Below, in pieces: positions 1-6,735 of a stretch of DNA of 12,700 bases. Position 1 is the stretch's first letter; every line of letters begins with the position of its first letter. A model generated the notes under the pieces. That model was not told the origin of the DNA, ran no database searches, and worked only from the letters and a program-made list of their open reading frames with translations. Both the position numbers and the translations under genes were made by a program. The stretch spans positions 1-12,700 of the forward strand of contig JAMCWV010000050.1 in the NCBI GenBank assembly GCA_023481025.1, given 5' to 3'. Source of the DNA: Gammaproteobacteria bacterium. GTDB lineage: Bacteria; Pseudomonadota; Gammaproteobacteria; Enterobacterales; Alteromonadaceae.

Positions 1-1929
1 CAGACGGTAGCGCTTATCGGTCATACTGAATATACCACCAATCGCCATCAGAATTGAGCCACCCCAGATCCAGCGTACGAACGGTTTGATATGAATCCGC
101 ACGGCCCAACTGCCATCCTCAAGCTCTTCACCCAAGGCGATGTAAAGGTCACGGAAAGGATTCACTTGCAGACCCGTTTGCGTTTGCATCTGGCGCGTCA
201 CGGTATAAAAACGCTTTTCTGACTTGATAATACCAACACGGCTGCCATCGGTGCGTGTGACACGGAACGTTGCTGTGTCACTAATAAAGTTTGGCCCCTG
301 CCATTCATACATTTCTTCGAAACTAAACACATAACCGCGTTCTTCGAAGGTGTCACCCGGTCCCATCCGAACTGTGCGTTCAACTTCGTAATTTTGCACC
401 ATGGCAATACCGATCACCATGACCGCAAAACCCAAGTGACCGAGCACCATACCCCAGTGGCTGCGCCCAAGTTTGACCAAGGCCGGCAGCTTCTGTTCGC
501 GACTAGCGACACGCATGCGTAGCTCAGCGACCGTGGTAAATACCACCCACAACGCTAGGATCAGACCGAGTGCGGCAAGACCATGCACCACGTCAGCGAA
601 TATCCAAGGTAAGGCGAAGCCGAGAATTACCGCCAGCAGCAGTGCCAGACCTAAACTATTGCGGATTTCGCTAAACCCTTGGCGGCGCCAGCGCGTCAAC
701 GGGCCTAAACCAAGGATGATGGCGAATGGAATGGTTAACCACATGAACATTTCGTCAAAGAAGGGTTCACCAATGGAGATATTCCCCAAGCCTAACTGCT
801 GGAAGAATAACGGCAACAAGGTGCCAATCATCACGACAACAGTCGCGGTGACAAGCACCACGTTATTGCCGAGGAGTAACACTTCACGCGAGAAAAGATC
901 ATAGCGGCTATGGCTTTGGACTTTCGCCGCGCGAATCGCATACAGCAACAACGAGCCGGCGATCACCACACCAAGGAAACCGAGCAGGAACATACCGCGG
1001 GTTGGATCCGCTGCGAATGCATGCACTGAAACCAAGACCCCAGAGCGCACGAGGAAGGTTCCTAATAAGCTCAAGCTAAATGCCGCGATGGCTAATAAGA
1101 CGGTCCAGGACTTAAAGGTGCCGCGTTTCTCCGTCACCGCCAGTGAGTGCATCAATGCGGTACCTGCTAGCCATGGCATGAAACTCGCATTTTCAACCGG
1201 GTCCCAGAACCACCAGCCGCCCCAGCCAAGTTCATAGTACGCCCACCAGCTGCCGACCATGATCCCGAGCGTGAGGAATACCCACGCCGCAATCGTCCAC
1301 GGCCGCGACCAGCGCGCCCAAGCGGAATCCAAGCGGCCACCGAGCAATGCTGCAATCGCAAAGGCAAAGGCCACGGAGAAGCCGACATAACCCATGTACA
1401 GCAATGGCGGATGAATAATCATGCCGGGATCTTGCAGCAATGGGTTTAAGTCACGGCCATCGACTGGAATTAATGGAATCGTCCGCTCAAATGGATTCGA
1501 CGTCAGCAACATAAATAAATAGAAGCCGACTCCAATCATGCCCATGACCGCAAGAACTCGCGCCGCAAACACTAACGGCAAACGGTTCGAGAACAAGGCT
1601 AACGCTGCTGCCCAGCTCGCTTGCACCAGCATCCACAGCAGGAACGAGCCTTCGTGTGAGCCCCAAACTGCGGTAAAGCGATAAATTGCGGGTAACGCAG
1701 TATTCGAATTATTGGCGACGTAAGCAATACTGAAGTCATTGGCGAGAAAGCCCCAAACAAGGGCGATAAATGAAATCAGCGTAAAAATAAACATGCCATA
1801 GGTTAGTGGCCGGGCAAGTGCCATTTGACCACCATGACCGCGTGCCACGCCGATGAGCGGAATGAAAGCGAGTAACGCTGAGAATGCAAACGCCAGCGCC
1901 AGCGCAAAGTGACCTAACTCACCGATCAT
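1..1929 (-). CDS. ccmF: Cytochrome c heme lyase subunit CcmF (3' end outside window)
   Basis: CcmF is the large polytopic inner-membrane subunit of the System I holocytochrome c synthetase. It takes heme from CcmE and, with CcmH, attaches it to the CXXCH motif of apocytochrome c in the periplasm. The frame is open for 643 codons and reaches base 1 without a stop. E. coli CcmF is 647 residues, so only a handful of residues should be missing; the visible end ([10 protein letters not shown]) looks like a CcmF C-terminus. The WWD heme-handling motif, [12 protein letters not shown], is at residues 236-247. All four histidines described as heme ligands in E. coli occur at the same numbers: H173 (IIHPPLL), H261 (MHSLAV), H303 (VSVHAF) and H491 (HWGMVLGH). 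The ATG at 1929 lies inside the end of ccmE (11-nt overlap), implying translational coupling. Identification is secure. Confidence 0.97.
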   Translation of the reverse strand, partial: MIGELGHFALALAFAFSALLAFIPLIGVARGHGGQMALARPLTYGMFIFTLISFIALVWGFLANDFSIAYVANNSNTALPAIYRFTAVWGSHEGSFLLWMLVQASWAAALALFSNRLPLVFAARVLAVMGMIGVGFYLFMLLTSNPFERTIPLIPVDGRDLNPLLQDPGMIIHPPLLYMGYVGFSVAFAFAIAALLGGRLDSAWARWSRPWTIAAWVFLTLGIMVGSWWAYYELGWGGWWFWDPVENASFMPWLAGTALMHSLAVTEKRGTFKSWTVLLAIAAFSLSLLGTFLVRSGVLVSVHAFAADPTRGMFLLGFLGVVIAGSLLLYAIRAAKVQSHSRYDLFSREVLLLGNNVVLVTATVVVMIGTLLPLFFQQLGLGNISIGEPFFDEMFMWLTIPFAIILGLGPLTRWRRQGFSEIRNSLGLALLLAVILGFALPWIFADVVHGLAALGLILALWVVFTTVAELRMRVASREQKLPALVKLGRSHWGMVLGHLGFAVMVIGIAMVQNYEVERTVRMGPGDTFEERGYVFSFEEMYEWQGPNFISDTATFRVTRTDGSRVGIIKSEKRFYTVTRQMQTQTGLQVNPFRDLYIALGEELEDGSWAVRIHIKPFVRWIWGGSILMAIGGIFSMTDKRYRL

Positions 1930-2449
1930 AACCACCACCTGATTCGTTGTCGTCATCCTTGTTATTACGATAGTCGTCATCACTCCACTGTGATGGCGGC
2001 ACGTGCTCGATGCCTTTCAAGGCTTCCGCGAGAGCTGGCGGCATATACTCTTCATCGTGGCGCGCCAATACTTCACTGGCCAACAAACGATTCGGCTCAA
2101 TCAATACACCCTGCGCGACAATCCCTTGGCCTTCACGGAACAAGTCCGGCAGGATGCCTTCGAAATCGACAATGACTTCTGCCGGGCCCGAGTCAATCAG
2201 ATTAAATGACACGGTTAAACCTGAGCCTTCACGGCGCACCGACCCTGGTACCACAAGGCCACCGATACGAATCCGTTGGCCCACTTCGGGGCGCACTTGT
2301 TCACTGCCCTTTCCATCAATAATTTCCGTCGGGGTATAAAACAAATCGATATTTTGCGACAAAGCGTACAGCACCAATGCGGTCGCGATGGCTACGCCAC
2401 CGAGAATACCGCTCGTTATGATGAATCGTTTTTTACGTCTTGGGTTCAT
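1919..2449 (-). CDS. ccmE: Periplasmic heme chaperone CcmE
   Basis: CcmE is a membrane-anchored periplasmic protein that binds heme covalently through a histidine and carries it from CcmABCD to CcmF. The 176-residue protein has a basic N-terminus (MNPRRKKRF), one membrane anchor at about residues 9-30 and an OB-fold domain ([11 protein letters not shown] to about residue 130). The signature is [11 protein letters not shown], with heme-binding H131 and Y135, one off from the E. coli H130/Y134 numbering. The tail after residue 155 is rich in Asp, Asn and Gly and probably disordered, as is usual for the family. An in-frame stop lies 21 nt upstream of the ATG, so the start cannot extend far; the Shine-Dalgarno (about ACGAGAACG) is weak. 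Unusually for this operon, an 81-nt gap separates it from ccmD. Its last codons overlap ccmF. Confidence 0.96.
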   Translation of the reverse strand: MNPRRKKRFIITSGILGGVAIATALVLYALSQNIDLFYTPTEIIDGKGSEQVRPEVGQRIRIGGLVVPGSVRREGSGLTVSFNLIDSGPAEVIVDFEGILPDLFREGQGIVAQGVLIEPNRLLASEVLARHDEEYMPPALAEALKGIEHVPPSQWSDDDYRNNKDDDNESGGGYDR

Positions 2450-2530
2450 GATCGTTCTCGTTTCGTCAATTTAAAATCGGTTCGCCTGTTGGTTTCGCTT
2501 GGCAACGTGCAAGTCTACTACGCAACTTGG
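2450..2530. other. 81-nt gap between ccmD and ccmE
   Basis: This is the only sizeable spacer within the ccm operon; the other ccm junctions range from an 11-nt overlap to a 4-nt gap. No plausible small coding frame, no good sigma70 promoter pair and no terminator stem with a U-run were seen. One weak dyad is present (CAAGT and ACTTG arms 10 nt apart on the minus strand). It may simply be an untranslated spacer. Confidence 0.3.
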
Positions 2531-2755
2531 CTAGTTCTGGTTCGTTTGTTTGGCCTGTCGCCGCGCCTCGCGAGCTTGCAAAATACGCTCGGCACGAGCT
2601 GCATGTTTGCGTGCTTCGCTGACCAGCTTACGCCGGCGCCAACTCGCTTCAACGGCAAGTAAGGCAAAGCATAATAAGGTGCCTAAAAACGACCACCACA
2701 CCCACACGGCGTATCCGCCCATGTGGAAAAATTCTTGTAAGCTATCAAATTGCAT
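2531..2755 (-). CDS. ccmD: Heme exporter protein CcmD
   Basis: CcmD is a small single-pass membrane protein that joins CcmABC and is needed to release heme-loaded CcmE. The product is 74 residues with one hydrophobic segment (about VWVWWSFLGTLLCFALLAVE) followed by a strongly basic cytoplasmic tail rich in Arg, Lys and Ala, the usual CcmD pattern. The N-terminal sequence FDSLQEFFHMGGYAVWVWWS resembles the conserved CcmD start. I chose the ATG at 2755 over one 15 nt upstream at 2770. A clear AGGAG (2763-2767) sits 7 nt before 2755, and this start avoids overlap with ccmC, leaving a 4-nt gap. At 74 residues it is close to the E. coli length of 69. Position between ccmC and ccmE supports the call, since sequence conservation in this family is low. 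Confidence 0.92.
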   Translation of the reverse strand: MQFDSLQEFFHMGGYAVWVWWSFLGTLLCFALLAVEASWRRRKLVSEARKHAARAERILQAREARRQAKQTNQN

Positions 2756-2759
2756 CGGC

Positions 2760-3530
2760 CTACTCCTCATTCCGTTGCACGACGGGAATACCCAAATAGG
2801 TCAGCGCCCACGGCCGGTGAATTTCACGACGTAAAATTTCATTATTCAACCGTTTCATCACGAGCACGGCACTGACGAGCATCATGGCAACAATACTAAC
2901 AAGCAGCGGATAGAGCATTTCCGGCGCGATACTTGGCGCTTCTAACCGGGTAATCGCGCGAGTCACGGTCGACTGTTGATGCAAGGTGTTCCACCAATAC
3001 ACCGAATAATGAATAATCGGAATATTAATCACCCCAACAAGGGCCAAAATACTTGCTGCTTTTGCCCCGGCGCGCTCATCTTCAAACGCAATATACAGCG
3101 CCATCACGCCCATGTATAGGAACAGCAGAATCAACTGTGCGGTTAACCGCGCGTCCCACACCCACCATGTGCCCCACATGGGTTGGCCCCATAAGGCACC
3201 AGTAAACAGGGAAATAAAGGTCAGCACTGCACCCACGGGCGCAATGGCGAGCAAAGCTAACTCTGCGGTACGGATTTGCCAGACTAAAGCCAGTAAACCG
3301 GCAATCGCCATCGCTACATAAAAGCCCATCGACCACATCGCTGCGGGTACATGGACAAAGATAATCCGGTAGCTCTCACCTTGTTGATAATCCGGTGGCG
3401 CAATCGCCAGCCCCCAGACCAAAGCGACGGCTGACAAAATCAGACCCGGAATCAGGAACCAAGGCAGCAGTTTTTGCACCAAGTGAAAGGTTGCTTCTGG
3501 CTTTGCATACGGATGTAACCATTGCCACAT
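2760..3530 (-). CDS. ccmC: Heme exporter/handling protein CcmC
   Basis: CcmC is a six-helix inner-membrane protein that presents heme to CcmE and forms the stable heme adduct on it, working with CcmABD. The 256-residue product matches the family size (E. coli about 245). The WWD-type motif WGTWWVWD is at residues 119-126. The two periplasmic histidines that bracket heme are H60 (FVHVPAAMWSMG) and H184 (WWNTLHQQ), the same numbers as in E. coli. Hydrophobic segments alternate through residues 24-225, ending in a basic cytoplasmic tail. The ATG lies 1 nt after the ccmB stop with no strong Shine-Dalgarno, so translation probably depends on coupling. Secure call. Confidence 0.97.
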   Translation of the reverse strand: MWQWLHPYAKPEATFHLVQKLLPWFLIPGLILSAVALVWGLAIAPPDYQQGESYRIIFVHVPAAMWSMGFYVAMAIAGLLALVWQIRTAELALLAIAPVGAVLTFISLFTGALWGQPMWGTWWVWDARLTAQLILLFLYMGVMALYIAFEDERAGAKAASILALVGVINIPIIHYSVYWWNTLHQQSTVTRAITRLEAPSIAPEMLYPLLVSIVAMMLVSAVLVMKRLNNEILRREIHRPWALTYLGIPVVQRNEE

Positions 3531-3531
3531 A

Positions 3532-4239
3532 TTAATTCACACTCACTCGTAAACCGGCTTTCACCGCGAACGGCGCGAGTGTCACACTCAGTACACTAAA
3601 CGCGCCAATTAATGCCAACGGGCCGGCAGGCGATACGCCTGCTAGGGTGGCTTCGACCGCCGCTGTCGCAAAAATCAGTAGCGGCACCAATAAAGGTAAT
3701 AATAACAAACTGAGCAGCGCCCCGCCCTTGTTTAAACTCACCGTCAAGGCCACGCCGATCGCGCCAGCTGCGCTCAATATCGGTGTGCCGATCAGGAGCG
3801 TCAACCACAATACACCCCATGCTTGAATGGGTAGGTTCAGTAATAACGCCAATAGTGGCGTAATGATCAATACAGGTACGGCGGTTAGCAGCCAATGGAC
3901 GATAATTTTTGCCAACACACTGAATTCTACTGCGACCGGCAATAACATCAGTTGTTCCAACGCGCCATCACGAAAGTCATCGCGGAAAATTCGTTCTAAT
4001 CCGAGCATGGCGGACAACAAGGCCGACACCCAAATTACGCCGGCGGCAATGCGCCCCAAGATATCCGGCCCCGGTCCAACGCCGAGTGGAAACAGCGTGA
4101 TGACAATCAATAAAAAAATCAGCGGGTTTAACAAATCGCTGCGTTGGCGCATGGCCACGCGCAAATCACGGCGGATGATTTGGCGGAAAATTTGGCCACT
4201 AGCGACCGGTTTGCGTGTGCTTTGCGTTGGCTTGCTCAT
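3532..4239 (-). CDS. ccmB: Heme exporter permease CcmB
   Basis: CcmB is the membrane component of the CcmAB ABC transporter; ATP hydrolysis by the complex releases holo-CcmE from CcmC. The 235-residue product is almost entirely hydrophobic, with about six membrane segments. A basic N-terminus of about 30 residues carries the conserved IIRRDLRVAMRQRSDLLNPL region. The family motif around FRDDFRDGALEQLMLLP (about residues 86-102) is present. The N-terminus is about 15 residues longer than in E. coli CcmB (220 aa), and a later start cannot be excluded. The ATG overlaps the ccmA stop by one base (TGATG), a classic coupling arrangement, and a GAGG lies about 12 nt upstream. What the transporter moves, if anything, is debated in the literature. 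Confidence 0.95.
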   Translation of the reverse strand: MSKPTQSTRKPVASGQIFRQIIRRDLRVAMRQRSDLLNPLIFLLIVITLFPLGVGPGPDILGRIAAGVIWVSALLSAMLGLERIFRDDFRDGALEQLMLLPVAVEFSVLAKIIVHWLLTAVPVLIITPLLALLLNLPIQAWGVLWLTLLIGTPILSAAGAIGVALTVSLNKGGALLSLLLLPLLVPLLIFATAAVEATLAGVSPAGPLALIGAFSVLSVTLAPFAVKAGLRVSVN

Positions 4240-4862
4240 CAGTGTTGATACCTCAACTGCAAGCGATGCACCGGATAGCTCATACTGTGTAAGTCTTGAT
4301 GCGAAGTGAGGATAATCGCCCCACCTTGGGCCAAATGCGCTTGAAAACGATCATGCAGCATGGCGATACCGTCAACATCAAGCGCAGTGAATGGCTCATC
4401 CAGAATCCATAAACGCGTTTGCGAAAACCACAGTCGGGCTAAAGCAATTCGTCGCTGCTGGCCCGCTGAAAGTCGCTGCGCCGGAATGTCTTCGAGACCC
4501 ACTAAGCCGACTTGTGCCAGCAATTCATAAGGTGGCGTGGAAAATTCATGCCCTTCAACCGCGGCATAAAATTCAAGATTTTCAATTGCGGTGAGTTCGG
4601 GTTTAATCCCGGATTTATGGCCGATAAAGAGCAAGTCATGGTAGTAGATTTCCCGACACTGCTGAATCACTTCGCCTTGGAACAGCACATCGCCCTGCTG
4701 GGCTGGTAATAAACCCGCAAGAATCCGCAGTAAGCTTGATTTACCAGCACCGTTCGGGCCTTCAATTTGCCACAATTGGCCACTGGCAACGTCAAGGTTT
4801 ATGTTGCTAAACAATACACGCTCACCGCGCACAGATTGCAGTTCTCTACCTTGCAATAGCAC
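4239..4862 (-). CDS. ccmA: Heme exporter ATP-binding protein CcmA
   Basis: CcmA is the cytoplasmic ATPase of the CcmABCD complex that drives release of heme-loaded CcmE for cytochrome c assembly. At 207 residues it is the family's usual short ABC domain. Visible motifs are Walker A GPNGAGKSS at 35-43, the ABC signature LSAGQQRR at 131-138, Walker B LWILDEP at 151-157 (Glu156 catalytic), the D-loop region TALD, and switch His188 in LTSHQD. The start used is a GTG at 4862, which gives the N-terminus expected for the family. Only a poor AAGG lies about 11 nt upstream, and a nearby TTG two codons later cannot be ruled out. It is the first gene of the ccm operon, 119 nt after the pilin cluster. 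Confidence 0.96.
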   Translation of the reverse strand: MLLQGRELQSVRGERVLFSNINLDVASGQLWQIEGPNGAGKSSLLRILAGLLPAQQGDVLFQGEVIQQCREIYYHDLLFIGHKSGIKPELTAIENLEFYAAVEGHEFSTPPYELLAQVGLVGLEDIPAQRLSAGQQRRIALARLWFSQTRLWILDEPFTALDVDGIAMLHDRFQAHLAQGGAIILTSHQDLHSMSYPVHRLQLRYQH

Positions 4863-4981
4863 CGCTCTAACAACCTTGGTCTGAAAGGATAAATTGGCCT
4901 CATCCTACCACAAGAACTGCCTGTTCTGCGACCTTTTCCGCTGCACAATCGGTTGAATAAGTGGCGTCGATTTGCGCAACA
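4863..4981 (-). promoter_or_regulatory. Likely ccm operon promoter region with a dyad
   Basis: This 119-nt spacer between the pilin cluster and ccmA is the longest in the window and the natural place for a ccm promoter. On the minus strand the best pair I see is TTGTGG (4908-4913), a 16-nt spacer, then TATCCT (4886-4891); both boxes are mediocre. An exact dyad, AGAAC-N5-GTTCT (4913-4927), abuts the -35 box and could be an operator. A second candidate -10, TAGGAT (4902-4907), has no acceptable -35. No terminator hairpin with a U-run for the pilin genes is evident here. Confidence 0.35.
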
Positions 4982-5317
4982 TCAAGGAACTTCATGCGCC
5001 GTCCCAGAAGGGGTATACCACCCCTGCTCAATGAGGCTTCCGTCGGCATCTTCAACCTGCCATGACCAGAGCCCATCGTTGGGTGTGATTTGCCAACGCT
5101 GGCCGCCGCTTAATGTGCCGCTCCAGTGACGCTGGGGCGGGTTCTCTTGCCAATTGTTCAGCCACAACTGGGTCTCCATATCAAACTTATACTGAGTTTG
5201 AATAAACTGCCAGACGCGTTGCGATTCAAGTAAAACTGTCACCAGAAACACGACCGTCGTCGCCAACAACGCACTTGCAAGCATAACTTCGGGTAAGGTA
5301 AAACCATTCGCTTTCAT
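4982..5317 (-). CDS. Prepilin-like minor pilin, PpdC/PilV/GspI-like
   Basis: This is a short minor pilin-like protein of 111 residues. A type III prepilin leader is visible: MKANG, then FTLPEVMLASALLATT. Cleavage is expected after Gly5, with Glu at mature position +5, followed by a hydrophobic helix to about residue 30. The globular part is small and Trp-rich. The start is the ATG at 5317, whose ATGA overlaps the stop of the upstream gene by 4 nt and has AAGG about 8 nt ahead; a GTG at 5335 would needlessly lengthen the leader. It is last in a four-gene set ordered like enterobacterial ppdA-ppdB-ygdB-ppdC, so it most resembles PpdC, a GspI/PilV-type component of the pilus-initiating complex. 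The subfamily is inferred from leader, size and position, not from strong similarity. Confidence 0.75.
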   Translation of the reverse strand: MKANGFTLPEVMLASALLATTVVFLVTVLLESQRVWQFIQTQYKFDMETQLWLNNWQENPPQRHWSGTLSGGQRWQITPNDGLWSWQVEDADGSLIEQGWYTPSGTAHEVP

Positions 5318-5688
5318 TCGCTGAGCCTTTGCCACACAACAGCTCTGTCTGTTTCATTGGCGTGATAGCGGAAACGCGCTGACCGTTGTAATGCAATGAC
5401 TTTATGCCGAAGCCTTAGATCGAGCTGCCAGCAACTGTGTTCGGCATCAGTGCAGTCGACGTCCAACCATTGCGCATCGACGTGATAGTCGAAATGTATT
5501 GGAGCATAAAGATTATCGTTCTGACCGAGCTGCCAAGCAAACCAAGCACCATAGCTGTCGAGCTGCCGTTCAATTCGGGCTAAACGAAGGTCATGAAACA
5601 AGAGTACGACGCTTTGCTGTGAATAATTCAGGCTGGCGATCAGCTGGACAGAAGAGAGCTGAATCAATACCAATATGAAGATAAGCAC
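5314..5688 (-). CDS. PilX/YgdB-like (DUF2509-type) minor pilin lacking a prepilin motif
   Basis: This 124-residue protein begins directly in a hydrophobic stretch (LIFILVLIQLSSVQLIASL, about residues 2-20), followed by a helical, charged segment and a domain with a Cys pair (DVDCTDAEHSCW). By eye, residues 1-55 align with E. coli YgdB: SQQ after the hydrophobic helix, and a QLDSYGAWFAWQLGQ segment against QAIVQSALAWGKM. It sits exactly where ygdB does, between ppdB-like and ppdC-like genes. No basic leader with a Gly cleavage site precedes the helix, and an in-frame TAA lies two codons upstream. The start is a GTG at 5688 sharing one base with the upstream stop (TAGTG), 9 nt after a strong GGAGGAG (5698-5704). 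An out-of-frame ATG at 5695 is closer to that RBS. A leaderless pilin, a frameshifted gene or a sequence error are all possible. Confidence 0.65.
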   Translation of the reverse strand: MLIFILVLIQLSSVQLIASLNYSQQSVVLLFHDLRLARIERQLDSYGAWFAWQLGQNDNLYAPIHFDYHVDAQWLDVDCTDAEHSCWQLDLRLRHKVIALQRSARFRYHANETDRAVVWQRLSE

Positions 5689-6167
5689 TAGGCATTACTC
5701 CTCCAGGAGTAACACCATAATGTCGGCGAATCCCCCGAATGCGTTAGTTCGAGGCAGAGTTTTCGTGTGCCCGGTGTTAGCTCGTGTATCGAAAAATGGC
5801 TGATGTTGAAAAGCGCTGGGTCGTGTAAATTTAGCCAGCCAGAGCTGCTACAATCTCCCTGTTCCGGTTTCCATTGCAATGCACCATTACGCAGTCGCAC
5901 ACCCTTGTCGTTAAACAACAAGCAATTTAAGCTTGGATCGAAGTGCCACAAGCGGCCACCACTGTGATGCCGTAACTCACGATAGAGCCAATGCCCTAAA
6001 GCGTAAAATCCTTGTTGAGACTCGCCTTGAGCTTGTTGCTGCCATGCGCTTCGCCACAGTTGACTATGCAGCGTTAGGGCCGCCAAGGTCGACACGGCGG
6101 CGATGGTGAGCGCAACGAGCAATTCAATCAAGGTGAAGCCAGCACCTAGGCGCAGAGACTTTAACAT
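5688..6167 (-). CDS. Prepilin-like minor pilin, PpdB/GspJ/PilW-like
   Basis: This 159-residue minor pilin-like protein has a textbook type III leader: MLKSLRLGAG, then FTLIELLVALTIAAVSTLAA. Cleavage is expected after Gly10, with Glu at mature +5, and the hydrophobic helix runs to about residue 33. Four cysteines (C82, C106, C138, C152) could form two disulfides once exported, as in many pilins. Length, leader and position after a FimT/GspH-like gene fit PpdB/GspJ/PilW-type pseudopilins, which with their partners start pilus assembly. The start is the ATG at 6167, overlapping the upstream stop by 7 nt; a TTG at 6203 would only add a 12-residue extension. Its Shine-Dalgarno is weak, so coupling to the upstream gene is likely. 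Processing needs a PilD-type peptidase encoded elsewhere. Confidence 0.8.
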   Translation of the reverse strand: MLKSLRLGAGFTLIELLVALTIAAVSTLAALTLHSQLWRSAWQQQAQGESQQGFYALGHWLYRELRHHSGGRLWHFDPSLNCLLFNDKGVRLRNGALQWKPEQGDCSSSGWLNLHDPALFNISHFSIHELTPGTRKLCLELTHSGDSPTLWCYSWRSNA

Positions 6168-6652
6168 GGCGCGGTGCGAAGTTGTCGGGGGCCAACGGCA
6201 CAAGTACGAATGCGCCCTAAGGAAGAGACGATAATACGCAAGCTTTCTTCGGGTAATGAGTCGTGGAACAGTTCAAAACGCCCTTGGGCGAAGCCGGCCA
6301 TCCCCGACCCCGGAAAAAAGCGCGTCGCTGTAAAATTACCGAAAACCGCATTAACTCGGACTTGGCTCGCGAGTGGGCCTGCTAAACCCGCGCTCGTTAC
6401 ACAGTTGGCCGGACGTTGTTCATCAAACCACATGCATACATCACCATTCTGCGCTGCTCCGACCCAAACCACATGGTCGTTGGCGATGGCATGTAACCGA
6501 GCAGTGCGAACCAATTGGGTTAAGTCATCGGCTGCTTGTTGCAGTTGAAATCGATGCCGATAAGTTTGTAATGAAGGTAAACTCAGCAATAAAAGAAAAC
6601 CGAGAATACCGCTGACCAGCAGTACCTCGTGTAATGTGAATCCTCGGTCCAT
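6161..6652 (-). CDS. FimT/GspH-like minor pilin with C-terminal GRxR motif (PpdA position)
   Basis: This 163-residue prepilin-like protein has a four-residue leader, MDRG, before FTLHEVLLVSGILGFLLLLS; Glu is at mature +5. The segment after the helix (QQAADDLTQLVRTARLHAIA, about residues 38-57) is typical of the GspH/FimT domain. Four cysteines (C73, C84, C151, C163) may form disulfides. Near the C-terminus, SSLGRIRTC contains GRxR (residues 146-149) followed by a basic tail (R156, R159). In competent gammaproteobacteria FimT, this motif lies in a DNA-binding tail required for DNA uptake. FimT/GspH-type pilins generally share an SxGRxxxC-like ending, so the match is suggestive and not proof. 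It leads the four-gene pilin operon, with ATG at 6652 and an in-frame stop 24 nt upstream. The RBS overlaps a G7 tract. Confidence 0.8.
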   Translation of the reverse strand: MDRGFTLHEVLLVSGILGFLLLLSLPSLQTYRHRFQLQQAADDLTQLVRTARLHAIANDHVVWVGAAQNGDVCMWFDEQRPANCVTSAGLAGPLASQVRVNAVFGNFTATRFFPGSGMAGFAQGRFELFHDSLPEESLRIIVSSLGRIRTCAVGPRQLRTAPC

Positions 6653-6665
6653 GAGCGCCCCCCCT
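6653..6665 (-). promoter_or_regulatory. RBS of the FimT-like gene with a G7 homopolymer
   Basis: Read on the minus strand, the sequence before the ATG is ACAGGGGGGGCGCTC, with seven consecutive G residues at 6658-6664 ending 5 nt before the start codon. The tract is the only possible Shine-Dalgarno sequence. A homopolymer here can change length by slippage, which would alter RBS spacing for the whole pilin operon. Confidence 0.5.
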
Positions 6666-6683
6666 GTGTTCCCTTAGAGTAGG

Positions 6684-6712
6684 AACATAGGTCGGTTCGC
6701 AGCTTTACTCAA
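6684..6712 (-). promoter_or_regulatory. Candidate sigma70 promoter for the minor-pilin operon
   Basis: On the minus strand TTGAGT (6707-6712) and TATGTT (6684-6689) are separated by exactly 17 nt; each box matches consensus at four of six positions. Transcription would begin near 6677, giving a leader of about 25 nt before the FimT-like ATG. The site lies in the 83-nt gap after ispH, where a new transcription unit is plausible because the gap separates functionally unrelated genes and no terminator is seen. Confidence 0.45.
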
Positions 6713-6735
6713 GACAACTCAGTCATGACCTACAA

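Noticed and set aside
473..904. A 143-codon open frame on the plus strand.
   Set aside because: It lies wholly antisense to ccmF, whose motifs and length are secure, and its composition (rich in Ser, Arg, Thr, Asn) looks like a reverse-strand shadow.
2756..2770. An earlier ATG for ccmD at 2770.
   Set aside because: It would overlap ccmC, while the ATG at 2755 has AGGAG 7 nt upstream; indeed the earlier ATG overlaps that RBS region.
1..4862. The ccm operon as a novel or altered heme system.
   Set aside because: Gene order is ccmABCDEF and the heme-binding and ATPase residues checked are all present, so this is the standard System I pathway.
6168..6203. TTG start extending the PpdB-like pilin by 12 residues.
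   Set aside because: The ATG at 6167 gives a normal 10-residue prepilin leader; the extension only adds sequence overlapping the upstream gene.
6667..6687. Inverted repeat TGTTCC/GGAACA after ispH as a transcription terminator.
   Set aside because: The stem is only 6 bp and no U-run follows on either strand; it overlaps the candidate -10 box and RBS of the pilin operon.
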